Translations under genes and position numbers: made by a program | Part shown: in pieces, positions 45,909 to 57,610 of the stretch | How positions within the stretch are numbered: position 1 is the first letter of the stretch | Layout of the letters: the number at the start of each line of letters is the position of its first letter | The notes under the pieces: generated by a model | Databases searched by the model: none | Told to the model about the DNA's origin: nothing | Seen by the model: the letters and a program-made list of their open reading frames with translations, nothing else | Assembly (NCBI RefSeq): GCF_022539505.1 | Contig: NC_061514.1 | Location: 329,637,090 to 329,701,089, forward strand | Length of the DNA: 64,000 nucleotides | From: Lolium rigidum | Taxonomy: Eukaryota > Streptophyta > Magnoliopsida > Poales > Poaceae | Reading direction: 5' to 3'

Positions 45909-46523
45909 TGGCACCAAGAAGTATGGCACCAGCCACCAGCAAGCACCATGGATCGAGCCCTCCCCGCCGTGCGCGTCGGCTGCGAAAGGAGGTGCGGTCG
46001 TCGCAGCAACCGGGCGTAGTGGACGTTCTATGGTGATGTGGACGACCTGGCGGTCCTTGATGAAGTGATGGGGCACGACGAAGGATGCGGGGGCGGACGA
46101 GAGGGCAGATGCGGCGGCCAGAGGGGACACCGCGTTGGCTACTTCGGAGTGACCTCCCCCATGCACTCGGCGTGGCTAGCCCCATGCCGCTGGAGGGATA
46201 CGGGTTCTTCATCTATGTCCTCCACGACGACAGCCGCCGCCCGTTTTCTCTTAGGCGCCGAGGGTGCGCCACCCTCGCCGCATGAGAATGCAGGTGGCGG
46301 ACTGGGATGACTTCCTCCTGCGGATCTACTATGACGAGTCTGGAGACCTGTGGCTGGCGCGCGGGTGGGAGAGGTTCTTCCACGATCATCGCCTATGCCT
46401 TGGGGACCTCCTCACTTGCACCTTCGATGGCACCAACCTCCTCACCGTTCAAGGTGTTCAGCGTCGGCCACAACCGTGTGATGTACGTCGGCTAGGAGGC
46501 GGCAGGCGAGGAGGATGACCTGT
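45909..46523 (+). pseudogene. B3 DNA-binding domain protein, frameshifted
   Basis: ATG at 45909 opens a basic N-terminus (MAPRSMAPATSKHHGSSPPR) that stops at 46036. After frameshifts, B3 text follows: EGYGFFIYVLHDDSRRPFSL (about 46190-46250), then DWDDFLLRIYYDESGDLWLA with RGWERFFHDHRLCLGDLLTC and TFDGTNLLTV (46300-46450), then VFSVGHNRVMYVG (46455-46495). The GW.RF...H.L.LGDLL pattern is diagnostic of plant B3 domains, which bind DNA as transcription factors. At least two frameshifts and stops make it a pseudogene. The text EEDDLLMAP runs to the edge of the LTR-like block at 46524, suggesting an insertion cut the 3' end. Confidence 0.7.
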
Positions 46524-48048
46524 TGATGGCTCCCAAGTGCATGAGATCAATTCTAGTACTTTTCAATAAAGAAAGGTTGTCGAACCCACGAAGAGCTGAA
46601 GGTATTGGTTAGCAAAATAACAAGAGAGCAGTAATAATAAAGTGATGGTTTTTGTGTTTTGGGTAGATAGTTTGCAATAAAAAAAAGTACGAAAACTAAA
46701 TAGCAAATAAGTAAAGGCTCTCAAAAGAGAAAATCTCAATCCTCTATGCAGCAAGAGGACAAGCTCAAGTGTGTGTGCTTATATGAGATAAAGGTTCCCA
46801 AGAGCGGCATGAATTCACTAGCATCTGAGTTCTAAACAACATGGTAAAATATCTTGTCAAGTTTTATTCAATTAGGGGTGGAGTAATTAGGTGCAACCAT
46901 AAGCATGAGCAAATACACCCCTTATGATGGGTCCTAGAGCTATTTTCATGTGCATAAAGGAATCATTAAGACATAAATGTTCCATCATAGCAATAAGATT
47001 TAGGGTCCCCGACATAAACCCCTCTAATGCAACCCATAGTGTTGGAAGACGGTTTCTATCATTCTGATCCCTCCAACACTAATGCATTACATCAAAGTGC
47101 AACCCTATGAGCCCATATAGGTGAAGTAATATGCAGTCGACATTTGCATAAAACCATCATAGAAAAACATAAAAGATAGAAAACTCGATCAAATACTCAT
47201 TGCACATCATATAGAATCATAGCCAGATCATCCTATGCCCTCGGGAACGTAAGTAACTACTCACAAGTGACAAACATAATATGGACCAGAGGCATAATGG
47301 TTCCAGCACAATCTGAATATATAATGTCCCCACCAAATAATGATAAAGTATCAATCACAATTCACAAACATGCAACAACACTAATAACAGTATCCAGGGT
47401 TCAATTCAACACAAACTATGAGGGGGGTGACGCCGATCTCGTCGATGGTGATGGTGTGATGATAGTGCTGGTGGGGATGTTGTTGGATATGCCTCCTCCC
47501 AAGACAAGGAGGAGTGGAGATGTCAATGGCGACGTTTTCCCCTTCACCGGAGGCATCGGTGCAGCGGGATCTGCCCTCTCCCGGAGTAGGAGAGGACTCG
47601 CCTTCGCCGCCACCTCAATAAATCTCGGGAAAAATATGGCTTAAGTTTTTTTTGGCGAAACGGAACGTCTAGGATAAAAGGGGGGCCGAAACAATGTCCG
47701 AGGAGCGAACGAGTTTAGGTGGCCTGGCTTGGAAGTTGGGCCGTGCCACCTGTGCTCGTTTGCACCTCGTGGCCCTTCCCGCTTGTTTCTTTCGCTCATG
47801 GCTTCCTTCGGGTGAAAAACTGATCAAGTAATTTTTTCTCAAATTTTTGCGATCTTGAAATTCCTGAAACAAATAAAATTGAAAAAGGAGGTTTTCTACC
47901 TCCTAGAAATTAAATACCAATGAAGGGAACTTTGTAGGAAAGTCTGATAAATCATTTAAAAATGCATAAATAACAATGTATGAAGGCAAATAGCAATGAA
48001 AACTAATCCTATATGTAGCAATAATGATGATGCAAAATGCATGTATCA
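46524..48048 (-). mobile_element. LTR-like block, probable solo LTR
   Basis: It starts TGATGGCTCCCAAGTGCATG and ends GCATGTATCA, so the bounds are TG...CA. Flanks are CCTGT and CCTAC, only three of five bases alike. No reading frame with a known domain lies inside. Sequence style (GTCGAACCCACGAAGAGCTG) is that of a common grass LTR family, but I cannot name it. It interrupts the end of the B3 pseudogene. Confidence 0.45.
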
Positions 48049-48771
48049 CCTACATGCGTCTGGCACCTGAAGGCGCCCGCGCGGCTCTGGCCGCGGCAGC
48101 CCCCGTTGCCAGCGCCCCTTTTGAGTCTCCGTAGGTCTTGTAATCTTTATTTAGGCACCAATACATGAGAGACGACATTATGTACTTAAGTAGTACTTTT
48201 GCCACGTAAGAACTTGTTACCGTTGTCATCATATTTATCCATTGCCTCCAGCACTGTGTTCCTCGAGTGGGAGTGGTCTCTCGCACGACACACTCCTCCC
48301 TCCCAGGTGGGAGTGCTCGCTCACAATGCACCTTCGGATTTCCCCGCAACACTTCTTTTCTCCTTCGTTTTTCTTTTCTCCTTCTTTTTTTTCTTTTTTT
48401 TGTCTCCCTTTTCGCCTCCCTAGGCGTCTCCCGTCTCGTCCTTTTTCTTATCCTTTTACTCCTCGTTTGGTTTCCTGTTGACACTACAGGTTCTTCTCAC
48501 CCGCATCTATCTTGCCATGATGTATGGTCGCCTGCGAGGCTCTCTACCCTCGGGCCAGCTTATTCCACGCGCGAACCTCCTGACCGGTTCCGATAGATCC
48601 ATGAAAATTTTGCAACCCTTAGGCACCCCCATGCCACGCTCGAGGTGAGAATTTGTGCTTGCGTCACGTGCCAAGGATATCCCTACTTGTAGAAGGAGAA
48701 GCCCCTGGCTTCTTCAGCGCGGGCACTTTCCTTACAAGCCTTACTTGAGTGTGGCTGCCGGGGATGGCCAC
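48049..48771. other. Unassigned segment between two LTR-like blocks
   Basis: Minus-strand frame 48050-48484 is Lys/Arg-rich with no known domain. Text such as KYDDNGNKFL in another frame suggests degenerate coding, perhaps retroelement-derived. Confidence 0.3.
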
Positions 48772-50169
48772 TGATACGTCCAAAACGTATCTACTTTCCC
48801 AAACACTTTTGTTGTTGTTTGCCATCTATCTTGTGTGTTTTCAATACAACAAATGCGAACTGGCGTTGTTTTCAACAGAATTGCTCTGGTGTCTCGTTTT
48901 TGTGTAGAAATTCAACTTTCAGGAAAATTCCCGAAAAATATCGCAAAATCCATATTTCACCCGAAGACTCACGGAGCCAGAAGACGATACAGAGGGGGCC
49001 ACGAGGGGCCCACACCAGCCCTAGTTGCGGGCCAGGCTTAGCCGCACATAGGGGTGGTCTGGCCGCCTCGATCACCCCCTCGACCTCTCCTTCGCACTAT
49101 AAGAAGCCCCTGACCTGAAAATACCGAGGGGTTCGACGTTTTTCTAGAAAGAGTTCTGATGCTCCGCCGCCACCAGAAACCCAAATCCGGGACCAGAAAC
49201 TCCGTTCTGGCACCCTGCCGGGACGGGGATTTGGAGGAGATCATCACCATCTCCATTATCGACGCCTCTCCATCAACCATCCATGATTCCCCAATCCATG
49301 TGTGAGTAATTCCCCACTATAGGCTGTATGGGATTGTAGTGATTTGATGAGATTGGTCATGTAATAGCTATAAGATTATTATGTGCATAGTGCCTAGTAT
49401 CCGTTGTTAGTATTTTTGACATTGTTGCAACTTGCTATGTTTAATGCTTGTCACTTTGGGCCCGAATGTCATGATCTCAGATCTGAACATGTTATTGATT
49501 CATGATGATAATTATTGCTTTTGATCATATCTGCAAGTTGTATACACATATTGTTATCCGAAACCTGAGACCCCAAAGTGACAATAATTAGGATAACCGG
49601 AGGAGATGGCTATGACTTGAGGATCACGTGTGTGCACGGAGTGTTAATACTTTGCTCTAGTGCTCTATTAAAAAGAGTACCTTAATTACCAGTAGTTTTC
49701 TTTGAGGCCCCGCTACAACGGGCTGGTAGGATAAAAGATATCGTGCAAGTTTCTCATTGCGAGCACGCACGACTAAATAGGAACACACACATATGGTTTT
49801 ATTATACTAGGGTGCTTATATCATTATTAGTTTCAATGCCTATGTCTTGCTATTATATGGACTATCTCATTCATGCAGCGTCCGTTCATCCATCTCTGTG
49901 CCTACAGTATTTTAATCCTGCTGTCTACTGCAATCATCGTTACTGTTGTTTTTATTTCATTAGTGTTGTTACTTCACTACTACCACTGGTATAAAACTGT
50001 TACTACTGATAAACTGTTGCGAGCAAGTCTATTTTACAGGTGCAGGTGGATTGACAACTCATCTGTTAAATCTTATAAATATTCTTTGGCTCCCCTTGTG
50101 TTGAATCAATAAATTTGGGTTTTACTTCCCTCGAAGGCTATTGCGTTCCCCTATACTTGTGGGTCATCA
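48772..50169 (+). mobile_element. Solo LTR, 1,398 bp
   Basis: It starts TGATACGTCCAAAACGTATC, a well-known start of a Triticeae repeat, and ends TATACTTGTGGGTCATCA. The flanking pentamers are GCCAC and TCCAC (one mismatch). A TATA-like CTATAAGAAGCC at about 49097 fits an LTR promoter. No internal region or second LTR is present, so it most likely arose by LTR-LTR recombination. Confidence 0.7.
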
Positions 50170-50449
50170 TCCACTCAACCCAGCAAGCCACCGAAAGGTT
50201 GCGATCGCGCATATGCTTTCCCTATTCTGGTTCCCCTCAATACGAACGCGGATGGAAGGACCAGATATGAGCCACTCTCTTTTTTTCCCTTCACTTTCCG
50301 TTTCCACTTCTCATGTAAGAATTCAACAAATATAGTAACTAACACAAGGGTTCATGCAATTCAGCTTCCATCATTTTAACAGCGTCTTTGGCCTTCCTCG
50401 CATAGTGCTTTACACACAGGGCTATCCCAGATACACTTGATGGTTTTAA

Positions 50450-52340
50450 CGGCATCTCCGACCTTCCTCAAGGAGTGATTGACACACGGGGTCGACCCGG
50501 ATACACTGGATAGGAGCCACTCAGGGGTAGAACTTCGGAAGGTGGTACTTCTTGAGGTGTTCTATGTTCCATGAATTGGGCACCTCTTTATTGTCCTCCG
50601 TTTCCAGATGAACAATGCCAGGTCTGAAGACTTGGGTCACCATGAATGGCCCTTCCCATTTTTGAGTCAACTTGTTGGATCATGTGGCATCTTGGATGCG
50701 GCGCAGGACAAGGTCTCCCGCCTGGAGCTCCCAGGGGCGCACCCGCCTATTGTGGTCGCAACATAGCCCCTGCTAATAGTGTGCTTAACGCGCCATGTCT
50801 CGGCAGCGAACTTCTTTCATAAAATTGACATCATCTATTCTTCTCTGTTCATGTGTCTCATCTCTAAAAGCCTGCACCCGAGGGGAGGTCCATATTGCAG
50901 CTCCAAGCGCAGCATTTCTTCCGCTCCATATACCAGGGAAAAATGAGTTTCTTCCGTGGCCCGGCTAGCCGTGGTGCGCAGGGACCATATCACGGTCGGA
51001 AGCTCCTCAATCCAATTCTTTCAAGATCCTTTAAACCGGTCAAACATCTTCGTTTTCAATTCTCTCAGTACCTCTGCATTGGCCTGTTCGACTTGCCCAT
51101 TGTTGAGGGGATGTGCCACGCACGCGTCGAAATTCTTGGTTCCCAAGCTAATGCAATAGGCTTGGAAAACTCCACTAGTGAACTGTGAGCCCAGATCAGT
51201 GATGATGCAGTTGGGCACCAAGAAACATCAAACTATTCCTTTGATGAACTTCAAAGCCGCCTGCACGGTCATTACTCGGACCGGCTCAACCTCGCCTCCA
51301 CCCACTTGGTAAACTTGTCTATAGCAACCATCAGGTACTGGTACCCTCCCACTGCACGGGGTAACTTTCACACGATGTCCAGCCCCCGGACTGCAAACGG
51401 CCAAGATATTGGTATGATTTGCAAATCCTGCGCTGGTTGGTGAATGTTCTTGGCGTGAAACCGACCGGCCTCGCATGTTCTGACAATTTCCTCAGCATCT
51501 TGCAGCGCAGTTGGCCAATAGAAACCATGTTTGAAAGCTTTTCCGGCCATAGTCCTTGAGGCTATGTGGCTGGAACACATGCCAGCGTGAATGACCTCCA
51601 TCAGCGCTTTTCCTTCGTCCTACGAAAAACAACGAAGCAAAACACCACTTCCCGAATCATATTTGCCTGGTAGGCTGTCTGCTCAGCAGCCACATCATCA
51701 TCTGGAAAGACACCTTCACGAAGGTACCGAAGGATGTCCTCCGCCCAGGGCGTGGTACTTCCCTCGAGGTACATCAAGTGGTGTTTGCTAGGCAACGTCC
51801 CTTCAGCAAGTTCCTCAAGTGTGGGCTCCCTAAGGAGGACCTAAGGTTCCCCAGGGGGTCCCGCAGGAGGAACCGCTTTTGCAGCCTTAGGCTTTACGGA
51901 CGGTTCCAACAGATATTCAACGAACACTCCTTGTGGCAATCTTGGAGACCTCGTCGGCGATGATGTTCTGATTGCGGTGGATATGACCCATCTGCAAGCC
52001 CTTGAATCTCCGCTCCATCTTCCTTACTTCATCTATGTATGCCGCCATCTAGGGGAAATCGTACTCCCTGTTGACTTGTTTGACCACCAACCGTGAGTCG
52101 CCACGCACCACCACCAGCTCACGAATGCCCAACCCGGCAGCGGCCTGAAGGCCAGCCCGCAGGCCTTCATACTCAGCGATGTTATTAGTGGACAGCTCCC
52201 GATCAAAGCACATCTAGACTACATACTTGAGTTGCTCCGATGACAACGCCAACGCCTGCCCCCTCGTACAAGTATGCACCGTCAAAGTACATTATCCATC
52301 GTCCTGAATCGTTGTCTCCGGGGAGACTGGTCAGGGCTTC
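50450..52340 (-). pseudogene. Ty3/Gypsy pol remnant: RNase H, integrase, pol C-terminus
   Basis: Minus-strand text in order: RNase H debris (about 52330-51960), a linker, the integrase zinc-binding region VIHAGMCSSHIASRTMAGKA with FKHGFYWPTALQDAEEIVRT (about 51600-51470), the integrase core VPNCIITDLGSQFTSGVFQA with AHPLNNGQVEQANAEVLREL (51221-51040), and the pol C-terminus QKWEGPFMVTQVFRPGIVHL then NSWNIEHLKKYHLPKFYP (about 50690-50530). Integrase normally joins cDNA to the host genome. Frames are broken throughout and no flanking LTR pair was found. Confidence 0.8.
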
Positions 52341-53487
52341 ATATCCTTCCTTTTTATGTGATCTATGGTTGTCGTCACGTCATTTCCTATTGGGTCGAAC
52401 ACATTGAGGACATATATGGTGAACTTGGTAAGCTCACCAAGAGGGTAGGAGGTGATCGTATTCGGCAAACAAGATGTAATCAAACAACAGTGGCATTGAT
52501 TGAAACGAAGCAAACACCGGAGAATTTGTTTCCCAACTGATACGCAGTAGGGGAATTATTTACAACTAAAGAAGTTACACAACATGGATTAGAGGTTGTA
52601 TTACCTGGGACAGCATCCACGAAGCGATCTTACCAAGATGCGAAAATCTCCTGCTAGCTACCAATCACACGACCCCGCTGAATGAAAACGACGACATGCG
52701 CTCCGACTCTGCAACGCTGGGCTCAATGACGTCACGCAGAAGTGCATCTAGAACCCCCTCGTGATCCATCGGTGCGTGGAGGTCAGGCGACTTCTAGCTA
52801 CAACCTGGAGCTAGCGTAAATCGGAGGCAGCATGCAGCAGAGTACTGTAATTCAGAAGAAATTTTTGTTTGTTGAAAAGAATTCAGATGAAATCGAGCAG
52901 CAGAAAACGACTAGAGATTAGATATGATTGGCCCGGTCGTGGATCACTCGTGATAATCAAGCTCGTGCATTCACATAGCAGCCAGGAGCACAGTGAGGTA
53001 AGCTGGCCCGGCCACCACATGGATGGACGTAATATTCTCTGACATAAGCAGCTAGCATTGTTTGTTTGTTGGATCGATCAGTTCCCCTCCAAGATATTCC
53101 TGTCTTGCTCGATCACCAGAAGTGATCACGAGAGCATAGTAGGCTAGCGGGCGGCACATCCATCAGGTTCTCGTGCTCCAGCAAGAAATGGCGCCGCCTT
53201 GTTCTCTTCCTTGCTGGCAAGCAGTTCTTGCCGCGTCCGCACTCCTCAGCGTCGTGGGGTTTAGTAGACGACAGGTGTGTGGTGCGAGCCGACCTTGTCC
53301 GAGAAGATGGAGCCAGAGGAGTGTGAGTGACCAGTGGCTCTCCAATCCGCTCCCATGTCTTCTCGTTGGCCGCTCTCCATGATTGTTGGAGCCATTCTTG
53401 TTTTGTTGGTAGCTGGCCTTGCCACTGCCAGGCTAACTCATTGGATTCCTGCCTCTCTTTCTCTCGTCCTGGCTGTTATCCTCCGAG
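52341..53487. other. Spacer with a hydrophobic short frame
   Basis: Mostly unassigned. The plus frame 53334-53487 reads as a hydrophobic stretch (MIVGAILVLLVAGLATARLT), cut by the element at 53488. It may be the first exon of a lost small membrane protein, but I have no second exon or family match. Confidence 0.3.
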
Positions 53488-54636
53488 GGTATCTCCAACG
53501 GGACGACGTATATCGGAAGTCAAAAAATGGTCGTGCACATCCGTTTCCCTCGCGCCGCGGACATGAAAAATGGTCGTTCTTTACCGTGTATCCGTTTGCG
53601 TCTGGGTGTGCTCCCAAGCCGGACGATCCATATATATTTCCAACAATATATTTCATTCAAATAAAAAGCATAATATAGTATGGAATAAGCCCTAGCTACT
53701 TGCTGTCGTGGCCCAGTCCCGTCGTTGCCTCCCTCCCTCCTCATCTTCTCCACCGCTCGCTATGCGGCCGCTAGAGCTCGGTGGGCTGCCGCATCCTCTA
53801 GCAGGCGCCGCCGCAGCGTCTCATTGGCGGCATCCTCGGTCTTCTTGAGCGTCTCGAAGGACTATACTAGAGTCCTCTGCTCCGCCGCCTTCTCCTCCGG
53901 GTCAGTCCTATCGACAGAGGACCAGTCGAACTCGGAGGAGTCATCCTCTGCGGCGGTCGCCTCCCTGCGGCGTTCCATCTCGGCGTCGAACGCCGCGTAG
54001 GCCGCCCGCTCCTCCTCTGCTTCCTACTCCGCGCCAACCATGAACTTCGCGTCGATGACGTTGTTCGTGCTCTCGTCGTCGTCCTCCTCCTCCTCGTCGG
54101 AGCTCTCGACGGGGGGAGGTGGAGTCGCAGGTGGATGCGCAGTAGCCTGACCGCGCCAAGCGCTGCTCATGGCAAAGGGTGAGGGCTGTGGGGAGGCGGC
54201 ACTACAGTGGAGGTTGTGGCGCCTAGGGTTTGTGTGGAGGAGAGGATGAGGATGACGAGCGTGCACCCTCTTAGTATACGCCGGAGCATCGGAGGGGCGC
54301 GGCACGCGTGGCATCACCATTACTTCATTGGCAAAGGTCGGCGGCGGGCACTCAGCAGGCGAGGTCGCGCAGACTGTCGAAGCGACGTCTTGGCGCCAGT
54401 ACTAGCGCGGCTGAGAAGACGCATCGAGCCTGGGTCACTGCCCGACGAAATGTCCGCCAGACGCGAGCGGACACTCGGCGTGTCCGCACAACGTCCGCGG
54501 GGACTTACCAGATGCGCATATTTGGGTCAAATTTGCGTCTCCATGGACAGCCCAATCACTATGCGTCAGGCCATTAGGCCTAGTCCTAAACGCACTTTTT
54601 AACCACGCAGACGCAAACGGTCCCGTTGGAGATGCC
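53488..54636. mobile_element. Short TIR element, PIF/Harbinger style, carrying an ORF
   Basis: Ends are GGTATCTCCAACGGGAC at 53488 and GTCCCGTTGGAGATGCC finishing at 54636, inverted with one mismatch. GAG flanks both sides, not the usual TTA/TAA, so the exact bounds are uncertain. It has no transposase. Confidence 0.6.
53690..54169 (-). pseudogene. Element-borne acidic coiled-coil ORF
   Basis: ATG at 54169 (MSSAWRGQATAHPPATPPPP) leads to VESSDEEEEDDDESTNNVID, then after one TAG to EAEEERAAYAAFDAEMERRE and ETLKKTEDAANETLRRRLLE. Three stop codons interrupt it. It shows heptad-like Glu/Ala/Leu spacing and no known family. Typical of cargo or ORF1-like proteins in grass Harbinger-type elements. 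Confidence 0.5.
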
Positions 54637-55055
54637 GAGATGCCCTGAGCATAGGGGCATGGCCAACAGTAGTGGCAAGCTTCTCCAGCTACTACTACAG
54701 CTGATCTTGGAGCAAGATCATTTTCACCCGCGAAGTCATCAGGTGTACCGGCAATGATATATTTGGGACTCCGTCACCTGCTCCTTTCACTTGCGAAGGG
54801 TTGACCCACCATCGCTCCCAACAAACGCCCCAACAGAAATTAGTCATAATAGAGGTAGAAATTCGGATGGAGTTCTTCGAATAGCAGTTCAAGCTTTGGC
54901 TGACATCTAGCCACCAAATCGCAATCATCTCATAGTCCGGCTACCAATTTTTTTTGGCTTCATGGACAAATGGATCAAAGGAACGGCATGAGCGGTGGAA
55001 TCACCTCCACGACATCCGACTCGTCGACGACCGGCTGCGCGTCGATCACGGGCAG

Positions 55056-55971
55056 CTACTTCACGGCCGGTGGTGTTGCCGATGCCGCCGCCGCTTGGGC
55101 TGCCATCACTTTCTTGCCGATGCGCTCGCGGTACATCTCGCGTACTATGCTCTCGCCAATGGATTCGACATGTTCTCCATCAAGATCTTTGCTTCTTGCG
55201 TCATCTTGGCCAATGTGATATTGGATGTTTCATCCATGGCCTTCATCATGCCGGCTTGGGTTTCCATCTTGGCGGCCTCCACCTTCTCTCTCTCGAGGCC
55301 AATCTTGACATCCTGTTTTTCCAGCATTGCCTTCCACATAGCGACACCCCTGCCATCCCTATCCTTGTTCTCGGTAGTGAAGGAGGACACCATCTTCTCG
55401 ATGGAGGCATCAATGGCGGGCAATGTCGGCACCCCATTTCTCTCGGCCTTCGCCTTCTTGTTTCTAATTGGGTGCCTTGTTGTTGAGGCAGACGCGGAGT
55501 TAATCAGTCCACTTTCGGCAAGTGAGGTCCTCGGTGAAGTCACTGTTTAGGGTCAAAACCGTGGCATCGTGGCGCGAACACCGGCGAGAATGTGGCGTTG
55601 GGGTCGACGGTCACGTCGCTCTCGCCGAACTCGGGGGAGAACCTGGCGCGTCCCTCCATCTACGAGAGGCGCATTTGCGACAGCGACAGTGACTCCGTGA
55701 AGAACGTCGACGACAAGGGGGAGGCGCTCATGTGCCTAGTGACGGCGTAGTACCCGCGCCCGGCTTCGAACTGCGTCCCACAGAGGCCGAGGCATACATG
55801 CGCCTGCCGCCTGCATCGCCGGGCGGTGGCATCGCGACACCTTTTGCGGTCCACCATCAAGATGGCGAAGCGGCCGTGCTCGGCCGCCCACTCCTCTGCT
55901 GGCACCAGCGGTGGCTTCTCCTTCAACGTGACTTTGCACGGCTTCGCAGGCGCCTTCTCCCTCGGAGGCAT
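55056..55971 (-). pseudogene. Harbinger ORF1-like protein with NAM-associated C-terminal domain
   Basis: Start MPPREKAPAKPCKVTLKEKP at 55971, then DPNATFSPVFAPRCHGFDP (about 55600-55560) after a frameshift, then the NAM-associated region: RNKKAKAERNGVPTLPAIDA, SIEKMVSSFTTENKDRDGRG, MWKAMLEKQDVKIGLEREKV, EAAKMETQAGMMKAMDETSN and LAKMTQEAKILMENMSNPLA, then REMYRERIGKKVMAAQAAAA and a stop at 55056. This family accompanies PIF/Harbinger transposons in grasses and probably helps bind element ends. The DNA-binding part is not recognisable. An element end GATGGAGATGCTC lies at 56296-56308. The other end is not clear. Confidence 0.7.
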
Positions 55972-56309
55972 GCTGGAAATGGCGACGGCGACAGTGTGGG
56001 CAGAGTTGGTGCACCGGCGGGAGAAATGAAGTGACGAGTAGGAGGGGAGCGAATTGGGGAATAGTTACAATATTTTGAGGGTTAGTCGTTGCCAGGCGAG
56101 GCCCACGGGTGAAATCTGATGTGTCACGAGGCACCGGTGCGCCCGATTCACGCTCCATCCGGAGGGGTTGCCGTAGGGTTGTCGGCAATTTACCTGGCTT
56201 AGAAACCCGCCGGCTATTTTTAAAGTTTGCCGTCGTGAACCCAAAAACACCCAGCTTCAATAAAGCTATTAGGAACGTTATTGAGGCCACCGATGGAGAT
56301 GCTCGCATG

Positions 56310-57610
56310 CGTATATCGAGGAGCTTAACTGTTCGCGGTCACACATGTGTTCGTGCGCTGCTCATGCATGTATACTAGCTGGATTGTGAAACTGTTGTAC
56401 AGTCCTCAGCTGGTATTAATTTGTGTTATCTTTTGACAAACGATTTGACTCATCCAGACCAGCCAGATGGATTCGCACCATTTTGTCGGGGCTAGTTCAG
56501 ATTAATGGAGTCGAACTGATTCGGACGCAACAAAAATCTAGGAGAAAACCCGCCAGGCGGCATGCCACGTGTACATAAAGTCCGGGACCCGCATGGCAAA
56601 TCGCTCCTAAAATAGGGGTAAAATTGATAAAACTCTCGTAGATCGATGGGTGATACGGTTGAAAGTTACTATACGGGTACCCCATATAAAAATATTAAAG
56701 TAGGGGTGTTGAAATAGAATTCGCTCAAAAGTAGTAACAACATGGTTACCATATTTCTACCAATAATTGGAAGTATATAACTTAGTATTTCATGTATGAT
56801 CGACAGAAAGGGAAGAACATGACACATTGAAGGGGCACACAACTAAAATTTTAAAGAGAACAAATTACAAAACTATCCCTCGGCCCAACCAATTATAGGC
56901 GTTAGATCGGGCCATATATTACACACTTAATGTCTAGTAAGATGCAACATAAAATCTCTCTTAGACAAAAGATAGAACAGAGGTTTTCACATTGGATTTC
57001 AGCTGAGGAACATATCCTTCAGGAAATAGATGATGTGTGAGTGTTTTCCTTGCAACTTGCAAGATAGAACCCAAGAGGACCAGATTGACCAGCTCGAGGC
57101 AACATATTCAAAATTGTGATCCGGTGGCACATGAAATAGATTTATACGGTCCAGTAACACCATGTTTCACGAGCTACCTAAATCTCAGTAACCATTCCAT
57201 ATGACTTTTCTGTTGTGTATGCATACGTGCTAACCTTGCAAATAGGTGTGTCTCTATCCATAAATTAAGTTACAAAATGGAAAAATGCGCAAAGTCACAA
57301 GTCAGGCGTAATTTAACATAAATACATACGAGCTAATCATAAAGTCACAAGGCATGCAAATTCTACACGCACACCGCTACACAAGAGCCCAGTAGATACC
57401 CATTCAATCCCACAATACCTTGCTAGATCGCATACAATTACCATGACATAATGGAATTGATTACGATTGCCCTGGACATATATCTGATCACCTCAGTGAG
57501 AGTGAGAGAAGAGGCATGACTATGCAAGTACATGGCCCTTGTGCAGGCGATCGAGGAGGAAATGGTAAAGAGCTAGCTAGTGGAAGCGCCGTTGGAGCGC
57601 CAGCTACAAG
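56310..57610. other. Spacer and 3' flank of the HLH-ACT gene
   Basis: Probably contains the 3' UTR next to 57611. The rest is AT-rich. I see no gene or clear repeat. Confidence 0.4.

Noticed and set aside
53334..53678. Small membrane protein gene
   Set aside because: The frame runs into the TIR element at 53488, there is no second exon, and no family match; hydrophobicity alone is weak evidence.
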